A stretch of 64,000 nucleotides of DNA, from positions 498,501 to 562,500 of the forward strand of contig NZ_CP014229.1 in the NCBI RefSeq assembly GCF_001553605.1, in the 5' to 3' direction. Of the stretch, positions 32,766-41,197 are shown one piece after another (the first letter of the stretch is position 1; each line of letters starts with the position of its first letter). A program made the translations under genes and the position numbers. Source of the stretch: Desulfovibrio fairfieldensis (lineage in GTDB: Bacteria > Desulfobacterota > Desulfovibrionia > Desulfovibrionales > Desulfovibrionaceae). The notes under the pieces are model-generated. The model saw nothing but the letters and a program-made list of their open reading frames with translations. It was not told the DNA's origin and did no database searches.

Positions 32766-33644
32766 TTACAGCAGGCCCTGCCGACGCAGCACCTCAATGA
32801 GCCTGGCCTTGCCGGATTCGCTCATGGGGCAGAGCGGCAGGCGCATTTCGCTTTCCATCCGGCCCATGAGGGCCAAGGCCGTCTTGGCCGGAATGGGATT
32901 GCTTTCCATGAACATGGCCTGATGCAGGGGGAAGAGCTCATGGTGAAGGCGGGCGGCCCCGGCCGGATCGCCTTTGGCAAAGGCGTTGCACATGGCGGCC
33001 ACGCGGCCCGGCACCAGGTTGGAGGTGACGGAAATCACACCCCTGCCGCCCAAGGCCATCAGGGGCAGGGCGGTGAGATCGTCGCCGGACAGCACGCTGA
33101 AGCTCTCCGGGCAGGCTTCCAGTGTTTCGCTGCCCTGCACCATATCGCCGGTGGCTTCCTTGACGCCCACGATGTTGGAAAAGTCGCGGGCCAGGCGGCT
33201 CAACACTGGCGGCAGCATATTGCAGCCCGTGCGGCCCGGCACGTTGTAGAGCACCAGGGGCAGATCCACTGTCTCGGCAATGGCCTTGAAATGCAGATAC
33301 AGGCCTTCCTGGGTGGGCTTGTTGTAATAGGGGGTGATCAGCAACGCGCCGTCGGCCCCGGCCTTTTTGGCAAAGAGGGCCAGGCGGATGGCTTCGCTGG
33401 TATTGTTGGAACCGGCCCCGGCCAGCACCGGCACCCGGCCTTTGGCCTGATCGATACAGATTTCAATGACCCGCTCGTGTTCCTCGTGGGACAGCGTGGC
33501 GGATTCGCCGGTGGTGCCGCAAGGCACCAGACCGTGGATGCCTTCGGTGATCTGGCGTTCGATAAAGGCCCGGTAGGTCTCTTCATCCACGGTATTATTC
33601 TTGAACGGGGTGACAAGCGCTGTCATCGCACCGGAAAAAAGCAT
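32766..33644 (-). CDS. dapA: 4-hydroxy-tetrahydrodipicolinate synthase
   Basis: 292 residues. The Schiff-base Lys162 in 'GVKEATGD', 'PCGTTGESATLS' (41-52) and Tyr133 in 'LYNVPGRTG' are all present. It condenses pyruvate with aspartate semialdehyde in lysine and diaminopimelate synthesis. AAGGAG precedes the ATG. It is a single-gene unit, with a 214-bp gap before hup that holds no convincing gene. Confidence 0.95.
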   Translation of the reverse strand: MLFSGAMTALVTPFKNNTVDEETYRAFIERQITEGIHGLVPCGTTGESATLSHEEHERVIEICIDQAKGRVPVLAGAGSNNTSEAIRLALFAKKAGADGALLITPYYNKPTQEGLYLHFKAIAETVDLPLVLYNVPGRTGCNMLPPVLSRLARDFSNIVGVKEATGDMVQGSETLEACPESFSVLSGDDLTALPLMALGGRGVISVTSNLVPGRVAAMCNAFAKGDPAGAARLHHELFPLHQAMFMESNPIPAKTALALMGRMESEMRLPLCPMSESGKARLIEVLRRQGLL

Positions 33645-33858
33645 GTCCGACTCCTTATGTCTGCGCCCGCGGCGTCGTGGCGGAATACTCCGGGGCTCTG
33701 TAAACGGGCGGCGGAAGGCATGGCCCGGATCATTCCGACGTCACGCGGCGTTGGAAACGCGTACCGTTCCGCGAAACAACGGCTTTGCCGTCGCGCGAAT
33801 GCGGTTCGGATGGCGGCGGCGAAGCCGGCTACGGCCGACACAACCTCGGGCGCGGCTG

Positions 33859-34134
33859 CTACTGATTGATGAATTCCTTAAGTTCCTTGCCGGCGCGGAA
33901 GAAGGGCAGGCGTTTAGGAATCACCGAGACGCTTTCCCCGGTTTTGGGGTTGCGCCCGGCGTAGCCACCGTATTCCTTGATTTTGAAGCTGCCGAACCCG
34001 CGGATTTCTATCCGTTCCCCGGCGATCAGCGATTTTTTCATGGCGTCGATGAATGTGTTCACAACCAGTGACGCATCATCAAAGGGAATATTGGTCTCTT
34101 CGGCCAAAGCCTTGATCAGTTCGCTTTTATTCAT
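33859..34134 (-). CDS. HU/IHF family DNA-binding protein
   Basis: 91 residues. 'MNKSELIKALAE' start, beta-arm core 'GERIEIRGFGSFKIKEYGGYAGRNPKTGESVSVIPKRLPFFRAGKELKEFIN'. 'GRNPKTGE' is the DNA-intercalating arm tip; 'RLPFFRAGKELKE' resembles IHF as much as HU, so I leave the subunit open. It bends or compacts DNA. The ATG at 34134 is preferred over the GTG three bases upstream because GGAGG lies at proper distance. Confidence 0.88.
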   Translation of the reverse strand: MNKSELIKALAEETNIPFDDASLVVNTFIDAMKKSLIAGERIEIRGFGSFKIKEYGGYAGRNPKTGESVSVIPKRLPFFRAGKELKEFINQ

Positions 34135-34452
34135 CACGCCTCCGTTGACACGTTATACTATTATCCCGTGGGGGAAGGGCGACAACGCGGGAACTCAGCC
34201 AGCTTCATTATACCTATACCTTTTATGCAGTAAGGTAAACCGCTTACTTAGAGCAATTCACGTTTGAAATGAGTGAATTACTCTGGTGGCCGCGTGAGCG
34301 GGTACCCGCTCCCAAATGCAAGGAAGCGACCGGAGGCGGTGCAGCCGTGCCTGTTAGCCCACAAAGGGCTTGCGGGCATCGACAGCAGCGATAAGCCGTA
34401 TTCTTCCCCATCACGCGGGCGGCGTGGGGTTTGAATGTGCAACCTTCCAAAC
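34135..34452. promoter_or_regulatory. Upstream region of the HU/IHF gene, with repeat and palindrome
   Basis: 318 bp without a gene. A perfect -10 TATAAT on the minus strand (34212-34207) lies about 73 bp before the ATG; the best -35 is TTACTG at 15-base spacing. A minimal TAGAGC element lies at 34249-34286 (TAGAGCAATTCACGTTTGAAATG...ATTACTCTGG). A perfect 16-bp palindrome GAGCGGGTACCCGCTC is at 34296-34311. I see nothing else up to the end of the MinD-like gene. Confidence 0.5.
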
Positions 34453-35262
34453 TCAAAATGCTGTATGCGGGGCCTGCAAGACGTCGCGCGGGGCCAGCCA
34501 GTCGGCCATGTTCAGGCGCACGCGTTGCAGGCGGCCCGCCAGGGCCTGGATATCCTGGGCCGCCGGGCTGCCCGGCGCGTAACGCAGCAGGGCCTGCTGA
34601 CGGCAGACGGCCTCGGGCAGCTTTTTGTCCATACGCACGTGGCCCAGCAGCACGGGTTCCAGATGCAGGAAGTGGCGGCAGGCCCCGTTCAGCTTTTCAA
34701 AGGCGCCCTGGGCTTCCTTGGGCGATTCAGCCTGATTGACCAGCACCATGAAGTCGCGCATGCCGAAGCGGCTGTTGAGCACCTTGATCAGCGCATAGCT
34801 GTCCGTGAGAGATGTGGGTTCGGGCGTGATGATGACGATGCGCATAGCGGCCATGGCCGCGAAGGTCTGCACTGTTTCGGAAATGCCCGCGCCCAGATCC
34901 ATGAAGATGTAATCGTACTTGCCGAGCACCGGCTCCAGGCGCTCCAGCAGCATGTCGCGCAGATCAGGGCGCATGTCGTTGAGCTCGGGCACGCCCGAGG
35001 CCGCGGGCAGCACGTCGAAGCCCTTGGGCTCCAGGGGATAGAGCACATCGCTTAACCGCGCGTCGCCCAGCAGCGCGTCCTGGAGGTTGCCTTCCGGGGT
35101 GATGCCCAGCAGCACGTCCAGATTGGCAAGGCCCATGTCGCAGTCCATGAGCAGGTTCTTGAAGCCCGCCTGGTAGAGCGCGCAGGCCAGATTGAGGGAC
35201 AGGTTGGTCTTGCCGACCCCGCCTTTGCCGCTGAGCACGGCAACGCTCAAGGTGCTGTTCAT
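34453..35262 (-). CDS. MinD/ParA-type ATPase, FleN/FlhG-like
   Basis: 269 residues. The deviant Walker A 'SGKGGVGKT' (11-19), 'MDCDMGLANLDVLLG' (Walker A') and 'YDYIFMDLGAGIS' (Walker B) mark the MinD/ParA class. 'DMGLANLDVLLG' is characteristic of the flagellar-number regulator FleN/FlhG, but the usual C-terminal membrane helix is not clear and no flagellar genes are adjacent. It lies four bases downstream of the degenerate GGDEF gene, so a role in localisation of a signalling or motility protein is plausible. Confidence 0.75.
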   Translation of the reverse strand: MNSTLSVAVLSGKGGVGKTNLSLNLACALYQAGFKNLLMDCDMGLANLDVLLGITPEGNLQDALLGDARLSDVLYPLEPKGFDVLPAASGVPELNDMRPDLRDMLLERLEPVLGKYDYIFMDLGAGISETVQTFAAMAAMRIVIITPEPTSLTDSYALIKVLNSRFGMRDFMVLVNQAESPKEAQGAFEKLNGACRHFLHLEPVLLGHVRMDKKLPEAVCRQQALLRYAPGSPAAQDIQALAGRLQRVRLNMADWLAPRDVLQAPHTAF

Positions 35263-35265
35263 AAA

Positions 35266-36108
35266 TTATTCTCCGCCGAAAAAGAGAAAGCGTTTTTCAC
35301 TGGAATGGACCAGGGTGGTCCGTTCGCCCAGAGGAGTGGGCGCTTCCTGATGGATATGCCCGTTTTCCTGCTGAATGGCCGTGTTCAGGGCCGTGTCGGC
35401 CTTGCTGAGCAGGTCGAGGGCGCGGCCCTCCGCGCCCTGGCTGACGCAGACGATGCCCAGGGCGCAGCTGGCCCCGGTTCCGGCCGAGATGCCGCCTGTG
35501 GGGAAGAGCGGCCGGGCCTGCTCCTCAAAGGCGTGTTGCAGGCGTTCGGCCAAGCGCCGGGCCTTGAGCTGGCCCATGCCCGGCAAAAGCAGGGCATAGC
35601 GCCCGGGAGCAATGTCGCCCAGGCTGTCGCAGGCGTCCAGATTGTCGCGCAGGGTTTCGGCCAGCAGCCGCTCCAGGCGTTTCACCGTGCCGTCGCCCAA
35701 GGCCACGCACAGCCTCCGCCGTTCGGACAGGGCCGCGAGGATCAGGCTGAGACCGCCGCCGTTGCGCGCCAGACGCAGCAGTTCGCGGCTCAGTTGGGCC
35801 GCGAACAGTTCGGCGCTCAGCGCGCCGATCAGGGCATCCGGCGGCATGTCCGGCGGCATGGGCGGCTGGACGTCGGAGCGCAGATCCGCGACCCGCCCTT
35901 CCGGAGACGCGCCGGGCACGGGCAGGGCACACCACTGGCTCAAAGGAAAGGCGCGGCAGAATTCCTGCCAGCGCTGCCGGGAAAGGCCGCGCACCAGCCG
36001 GACCACCAGCATGGCCTCGCGGGTCCGGGGCACGGCGTCGCCGCAGCCTTCTTCCCGCAGGGCGCGCAGTTCGCGGGCCAGGGCGTCAAATTCAGCGTTG
36101 TTGCTCAT
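35266..36108 (-). CDS. Degenerate GGDEF-domain protein
   Basis: 280 residues. The C-terminal half follows the GGDEF fold: 'GGGLSLILAALSERRRLCVALGDGTVKRLERLLAETLRDNLDACDSLGDIAPGRYALLLPGMGQLKARRLAERLQHAF'. Where an active diguanylate cyclase has R-x-GGDEF, this has 'LGDIAPGRYALLLPG', so the catalytic motif is lost. It is likely a signalling scaffold rather than an enzyme. The N-terminal 110 residues are not recognised. The start at 36108 overlaps prfB by 17 bp, and the MinD-like gene follows directly. Confidence 0.65.
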   Translation of the reverse strand: MSNNAEFDALARELRALREEGCGDAVPRTREAMLVVRLVRGLSRQRWQEFCRAFPLSQWCALPVPGASPEGRVADLRSDVQPPMPPDMPPDALIGALSAELFAAQLSRELLRLARNGGGLSLILAALSERRRLCVALGDGTVKRLERLLAETLRDNLDACDSLGDIAPGRYALLLPGMGQLKARRLAERLQHAFEEQARPLFPTGGISAGTGASCALGIVCVSQGAEGRALDLLSKADTALNTAIQQENGHIHQEAPTPLGERTTLVHSSEKRFLFFGGE

Positions 36109-37205
36109 GGCGGTACAAAAGGTAATCGTGTTGGAACTGGTCGATCTGACCGTCAAGAACCGCGTCCACGTCGCCGGATTCCGAGCCCGTGCGGTGGTCC
36201 TTGACCAAGCGGTAGGGCTGGAGGGTGTAAGTGCGGATCTGGCTGCCGAAAGCAATGGCGTCCTTGCCTGCGTATTCCGCCTGGCGCTCGGCCTCGCGTT
36301 TCTGCAATTCCAGGTTGTAGAGGCGGGCCCGCAGGACGCGCAGGGCCGTCTCCTTGTTGTGGTGCTGCGATTTTTCGTTCTGGCACTGGGCGGAAATGCC
36401 CGTGGGCAGGTGGGTGACGCGCACCGCGGAGCTGGTCGTGTTCACGCTCTGGCCGCCCGGCCCGCTGGAACGGAAGATATCGAAACGCAGATCCGATTCC
36501 TTGATATCCAGCTGAATGTCGTTGCCCGCGTCCGGGATCACGTCCACCGAGGCGAAGGAGGTGTGGCGGCGGCCCGAGGCGTCAAAGGGCGAGATGCGGA
36601 TCAGACGGTGGATGCCGCGTTCGCTCTTGAGAAAGCCGAAGGCGTGCGGCCCGGAGATGCGCAGGGTCACGCTTTTGATGCCCGCCTCGTCGCCGGGCAG
36701 AAAGTCCATTTCCTCCACCGCGTATTTGCGGCGCGCGGCCCAGCGGGTGTACAAACGCAGCAGCATTTCGGCCCAGTCCTGGGATTCCGTGCCGCCCGCG
36801 CCGGGGTGGATTTCCAGAATGGCGTCCTGGCCGTCTTCCTCGGCCGAGAGCAACATGACCAGCTCGGTCTCGTCCAGCAGGGCGGCCAGTTCCTTCTGCT
36901 GCTGCTCCAGGGATTCCAGGGCTTCCTGATCCTCGTTTTCCGAGGCCAGAACCAGCCATTCCTCCATGTCGTCCCGGCAGGTTTTGAGGCGGGTCAGGCG
37001 GCCCACCTCGTCTTCCAGGCGTCTTTTTTCCTGTAAAACCGGTGTGAGGGCCTCGGGCTTGTCCCAAGCGCCGGGACGGGAGAGTTCCGTTTCGATGTCG
37101 CGCAGGCGTTGTTCGCTGGACGCGACGTCAAAGACGCCCCCAAAGGTTGTCAAAACGCTGGGACAGGGGCTGACAGGCGGCGCGCAAATCACTGAGATGC
37201 AGCAT
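36092..37205 (-). CDS. prfB: Peptide chain release factor 2, expressed by programmed +1 frameshift
   Basis: Zero frame from ATG 37205 encodes 25 residues (MLHLSDLRAACQ...NLWGRL) and stops at TGA 37130-37128. The shift site reads GGGGG-CGT-CTT-TGA-C, equivalent to the E. coli site with its internal Shine-Dalgarno; slipping +1 on CTT continues as DVASSEQRLRDIE. The +1 frame contains 'GAGGTESQDW', the stop-codon reading motif 'SPF' in 'RISPFDASGRRHTSF' and the catalytic 'GGQ' in 'SSGPGGQSVN'. RF2 reads UGA and UAA; low RF2 favours the shift, giving autoregulation. lnt lies upstream and the degenerate GGDEF gene overlaps its end. Confidence 0.93.
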
Positions 37206-37369
37206 GGTCGATTCTGTGGGGTTGAGGGTGAAGATTCCGTTTTATCCGGTGTCGTGTGACGCTTACGCGTTCACGGCGCCGGGATTATCGGCGTTGTCAG
37301 CGGCTCCGGACAGCGGGAGCGGGCTGAAGACCGGCCGTGGGGACGGCGCGTGCCCCGTGAAGCGGGGCA

Positions 37370-38998
37370 TCAGTCTGAAGTTCTGGCGCCGCGTGGACCG
37401 AGGACCAGCAGGACCAGACAGAGCAGGGCCGCTACGGGAAGCAGCCAGGGCGCGAGACGGTGGTAGAGGCTGGGCGCTGTGCTCAGTCCGGCGCGGGCCC
37501 AAAGGCTCTCGGCCCGAAACTGGCCGCCGCGCGCGGTCAGGCGTCCGCGCGGGTCCACCACCACGGAAATGCCGGTATTGGTGCCGCGCAGAATCCAACG
37601 GTTTTGTTCCAGGGCACGCAACACAGTCAGATAGAGATGCTGCCGCGATGCCGGAGTGTCCTCGAACCAGCCGTCGTTGCTGATGTCCACCAGAATATTG
37701 GCCCCGTCCGCCACGCGGGCCTGGGCAAGCCAAGGGAATATGCCTTCATAGCAGATGAGCATGCCCAGAGCAAGATTTTCGTAGCGCAGGGGCGCCACGG
37801 CTGTGCCCGTCTCATAGACGCCCACCCCTTGGAGCAGGGCTTCGAGAAAACCCCAGTTCAGCCAGCTCGGCAGATACTCGCCGAAGGGCACCAGATGTTC
37901 CTTGTCATAATGCCCGATGGTCGCGCCGTCCGGGCCCAGCAGGAAGGCCCGGTTAAAAATGGCGGGTTCCGCCCGGCCCGGCCGCCGCTCCACGCCGGGC
38001 GCGCCGAAAAGCAGAGGGCCGCGGGCCTCCAGGGCCATATCGCGTACCAGGGCGGCCAGGGCGGGCTTGGTTTCAAAAAAGAAGGGCAAAGCGGTTTCCG
38101 GCCAGATGATGAGCGGCTTTGCATCCCGGTCCGCAGCGGGCCGCGCGGCCAGACCCGCGCGGGTCAGCGCCAGATAAAGGTCCACGGTCTGCCGCTGGAA
38201 GGCGGGCAGCCATTTCCGGTTCTGGTCCACATTGCCTTCCACAAAAAGCACGGCCATGCTTTCCGGACCGGAGGGCTCGGCCCGGAACGGATGAGCGTCC
38301 AGCCTCCAGGCCCCGTAAGCGAGCAGCAGCACGGCCAGAGCCAGTCCCGTTGCCAAGCTCGTTGCCGGTCGGCGCGGACAAAAAGCCCGTGGCGCGGCTG
38401 CTTGGGGGATCAGGGGCAGGCTGAGCAGGCAGAGCAGGGCGGCCAATAGCCAGAGTCCGCCCAGGCCGTACGCGCCCACGACATCAGCGGCCTGGACCAG
38501 CACGGGCCAGACCGCCAGAGCTCCGGCCAGGGGCAGCCAGGGAAAGCCCAGCGCCAGGGCGTAGACAGCTTCCAGCAGATACCAGAGCAGGGCCAGCGCC
38601 AGGGCCAGCAGCATCGGCGGCCGGGCGCGCAGAATTTGCGCGGCCAGGGAGAACAGGCCGCCCGCGCTGGCAAGGCAGGCCGCGATGAACAGGGCGCAGG
38701 GCACAGCCAAAGGCCAGGGCAGGCCGCCCACATTGTGCACGGGCAGGGCCAGCCAGTACAGTGCCGCCGTGCCGCCCGCCAGGCTGACCAGCCAGCCCCG
38801 GCGCAACGCGGCCATGCGGCCGGGCGCGCGCAGGCCCAACAGGGCCAGGGCCACGGGCCAGAGCAGGACCAAGGGCGGCAGGCTCAGAAAATCATTGGGA
38901 AAGCCCAGCCAGAGCGCCAGAGCGCCTGCCAGGCCCAGGAGCAGGTCCGGACGCAGGCTTCGGAACGGCGGCTGTCCGCCCGCGCGCGCCGTGTTCAT
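37370..38998 (-). CDS. lnt: Apolipoprotein N-acyltransferase
   Basis: 542 residues. Seven or so N-terminal membrane spans (residues 17-230) are followed by a periplasmic nitrilase domain with catalytic Glu301 ('IIWPETALPF'), Lys366 ('HYDKEHLVPFGEYLP') and Cys416 ('MLICYEGIF'), then a final membrane span. It transfers the third acyl chain to lipoproteins. The ATG overlaps the corC stop (ATGA), and prfB follows, a corC-lnt-prfB order. Length matches the family. Confidence 0.93.
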   Translation of the reverse strand: MNTARAGGQPPFRSLRPDLLLGLAGALALWLGFPNDFLSLPPLVLLWPVALALLGLRAPGRMAALRRGWLVSLAGGTAALYWLALPVHNVGGLPWPLAVPCALFIAACLASAGGLFSLAAQILRARPPMLLALALALLWYLLEAVYALALGFPWLPLAGALAVWPVLVQAADVVGAYGLGGLWLLAALLCLLSLPLIPQAAAPRAFCPRRPATSLATGLALAVLLLAYGAWRLDAHPFRAEPSGPESMAVLFVEGNVDQNRKWLPAFQRQTVDLYLALTRAGLAARPAADRDAKPLIIWPETALPFFFETKPALAALVRDMALEARGPLLFGAPGVERRPGRAEPAIFNRAFLLGPDGATIGHYDKEHLVPFGEYLPSWLNWGFLEALLQGVGVYETGTAVAPLRYENLALGMLICYEGIFPWLAQARVADGANILVDISNDGWFEDTPASRQHLYLTVLRALEQNRWILRGTNTGISVVVDPRGRLTARGGQFRAESLWARAGLSTAPSLYHRLAPWLLPVAALLCLVLLVLGPRGARTSD

Positions 38999-39873
38999 GC
39001 TCCGGCATTGTTCCCGGCTTCGTCCAAAGCCTGCGCCGCCTTGTCGGCGGGTTCCATGCGCAGGCGACGGATCAGCTTCTTGTCGGCGTCCAGCACCGTA
39101 AAGGCCCAGCCGTGCAGGTTGAAAACCTCGCCGGGGCCGGGCACATGGCCGGCCTCCATGCTCAGATAGCCGCCGATGGTGTCCACCTCGTCGGAAACCA
39201 GTTCAACGCCCAGTTCCTCCAGATCCTCCAGCAGGGCGCGGCCCGTGAGCTCATAGACATTGTCGCCCAGGGGGCGGATGTCCTCCTGGCGGGGGGTGTC
39301 GTGCTCATCCTCAATGTCGCCCACGATTTCCTCCAGCACATCCTCAATGGTGATCAGGCCGGAGGTGCCGCCGTATTCGTCCAGGGCGATGGCGATATGC
39401 TGCTTGCGGGCGCGGAATTCCTGCAGAAGCGCGCGGATGGGCTTGGTTTCCGGCACGAAAAAGGGCTCGCGCATGACCTGGGCCACCGGGGGATGCTTTC
39501 CGGCCGGTTCGATGAGGCAACGCAGGAGATCCTTGGCGTGCAGAATGCCCACCATGTTGTCGCGGGTGTCTTTGTACACGGGAATGCGGGAATGTCCGGA
39601 ATCCACGATGACGCGGGCCACTTCGGGCAGGGGCATGTCGTCGGGCACGCAGTCGATATCGGTGCGGGGGATCATGGTGTCCTGCACCTGAAGATCGTTG
39701 AAGCGCAGGATGCCCAGCAGCATGGACTCCTCGTCCGGTTCCACCTCGCCGTCGGCTCTGGCTTCAAGAATGGCTTTTTCCAGGGATTCTTCGTCGTCGT
39801 GCCCGAAAAATCTGCCCAGGCGCGACCAGATGGTACTATGACCGTCGGAGCCTCCGTCCAAAATAACCTCCAT
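38995..39873 (-). CDS. CorC/HlyC-type CBS-domain protein
   Basis: About 292 residues from ATG 39873 (MEVILDGGSDG). An acidic helical start ('EESLEKAILEARADGEVEPDEESML') leads into 'VQDTMIPRTDID', two CBS domains ('VIVDSGHSRIPVYKDTRDNMVGILHAKDLL' and 'RKQHIAIALDEYGGTSGLITIEDVLEEIVGDIEDE'), and a CorC_HlyC transporter-associated domain. Cytoplasmic, linked to metal export in the family. The frame continues to a TTG at 39945; neither start has a clear ribosome-binding site. Its stop overlaps the lnt ATG. Confidence 0.85.
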   Translation of the reverse strand: MEVILDGGSDGHSTIWSRLGRFFGHDDEESLEKAILEARADGEVEPDEESMLLGILRFNDLQVQDTMIPRTDIDCVPDDMPLPEVARVIVDSGHSRIPVYKDTRDNMVGILHAKDLLRCLIEPAGKHPPVAQVMREPFFVPETKPIRALLQEFRARKQHIAIALDEYGGTSGLITIEDVLEEIVGDIEDEHDTPRQEDIRPLGDNVYELTGRALLEDLEELGVELVSDEVDTIGGYLSMEAGHVPGPGEVFNLHGWAFTVLDADKKLIRRLRMEPADKAAQALDEAGNNAGA

Positions 39874-40036
39874 GTTTGGGCGCGGATCTGCGGAGTCCGG
39901 TTCCGGGGCCGTGCCTCCTGCCGCGAAGCGGCGTAACCACAGCAAAAACCGCGCTTTTTGCTATGCGAGCTTCACGCCGAACCCACAGGTGAGGCGTGAC
40001 ATCGTGAACAAGCTGAAAGCTGCTAAAATGAAGTTT

Positions 40037-40165
40037 TAGAGCGTGTTGATATTGAAAATACCTCAACGCTCTGTGCGGATTTTCCGTGAAAATCCGCACC
40101 GCGAAATTATCGCAAGGCGAATTTACTTCGCCGTTAAGCGATACTTTCAGGCGCAACATGCTCTA
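40037..40165. repeat. Family A palindromic element (TAGAGC type), copy 3
   Basis: 129 bp from TAGAGCGTGTTGATATTGAAAA to CAGGCGCAACATGCTCTA, flanked by TA on both ends. The arm change TTTT to TGTT at the left is matched by AAAA to AACA at the right relative to copy 1, so the terminal pairing is conserved. Confidence 0.88.
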
Positions 40166-40193
40166 ACTGCTACATGGTACTGGAAAACAGTTC

Positions 40194-41129
40194 CTAGAGC
40201 AGTTTGCGCTGTTCCATATCCATGCGCATGACCCACTGGGTGATCGGCCCCACGCCCCGTGATGTGGAGCTGTGAAACCAGTGGATTTCGGACTTGCCCT
40301 GTTCCAGCACGGCCCAGTTGGTGAACTCCACCCCCAGAATCAGAGCGGGCGAGGGAGCCTCGGTCGTGCGGGTGTTGATCACCTCGCAGGTGCACCAGAA
40401 AGTAATAAGCTTCTCGCCCTTTTTGTCCATGGCATAAATGACGAGACAGAGTAGCTGTGAACCTTTGTCCAGGTCAACAGGCCGGGTTTCCGGGTCTTCC
40501 ATCTGAAAACGCAGGGCCATGCCCGTTGCGGAGATGTTTTCCACCTGCACGGGCTCGTTGTTCATGCCCAGCTTGTAGTGAATGACCGGACGGCCGATTT
40601 CCGCCGTGGTGCGGGGAATGGGCTTGCCCGGATCAATGGCCCAGACGCCGATGACCCGCACCGCGTCCTTCTGCGGTTTGATGCGGATGAAATTGCGCTT
40701 TTGCCCCACTTCCAGGTCTCGGGGCGCGGTGAGGAAAACGCGGGATTTTTCGCGCGAGGCTTCCACTCTTTGGATGGCGGCGCGGAATTTATAGAAGGCC
40801 GGGCCTTCCGGCAGGCTGACGCGAAAATAGACGTCCACCTGGGTGTCCGTCCATTCCTTGGAGACGTAAGCCAGCACTTCCATGTGCAGGGTTTCGGGGG
40901 TCAGCTTGACCAGGGTGCCGGACAGGCCGTTTTTTCCGGCTTCGCTGTCCAGCATTTTCAGATCGAAAATTTCGTTCTGTTCCTGAGCGGTCTCGAGCAT
41001 CCGGTGAACCACGTTTCTGCGGCGTTCCTCCTGCCTGATCTTTTGCAATCTGGTGCGCAGGCAGACGAGAAGGATGCAGAGCGCCACAAAGAGGACGCCG
41101 AAAATCAGGATGTATTCTTCTGTGCTCAT
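40194..41129 (-). CDS. Membrane-anchored PilZ-domain protein
   Basis: 311 residues. One N-terminal membrane span (7-24), a linker helix with many Arg/Glu, an N-terminal beta domain like YcgR-N (about 55-140), then a PilZ domain with the c-di-GMP motifs RxxxR ('RNFIR', 145-149) and the 'NISATG' loop (198-203), equivalent to D/NxSxxG. It is probably a c-di-GMP effector at the inner membrane. The nearby degenerate GGDEF and MinD-like genes suggest a wider signalling cluster. The TAG stop overlaps a TAGAGC-like sequence. Confidence 0.8.
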   Translation of the reverse strand: MSTEEYILIFGVLFVALCILLVCLRTRLQKIRQEERRRNVVHRMLETAQEQNEIFDLKMLDSEAGKNGLSGTLVKLTPETLHMEVLAYVSKEWTDTQVDVYFRVSLPEGPAFYKFRAAIQRVEASREKSRVFLTAPRDLEVGQKRNFIRIKPQKDAVRVIGVWAIDPGKPIPRTTAEIGRPVIHYKLGMNNEPVQVENISATGMALRFQMEDPETRPVDLDKGSQLLCLVIYAMDKKGEKLITFWCTCEVINTRTTEAPSPALILGVEFTNWAVLEQGKSEIHWFHSSTSRGVGPITQWVMRMDMEQRKLL

Positions 41130-41197
41130 TATCAGGCCACCGGAATGGATTCCAGGAACACGTTGCGCGTGAGCCTGCGCTCGGCTCGCGGTCGGAA

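Noticed and set aside
33623..33841. 72-codon minus-strand frame between dapA and the HU/IHF gene
   Set aside because: No ribosome-binding site and no homology pattern that I recognise; overlaps the dapA leader.
39874..39945. Longer corC start at TTG 39945
   Set aside because: No ribosome-binding site precedes it and the extra 24 residues are not typical of the family; the shorter start is only slightly better, so the point stays open.
40194..40206. A separate TAGAGC element at the end of the PilZ gene
   Set aside because: Only the six terminal bases match and the sequence is coding; it may be chance, so it was not counted among stop-codon insertions.
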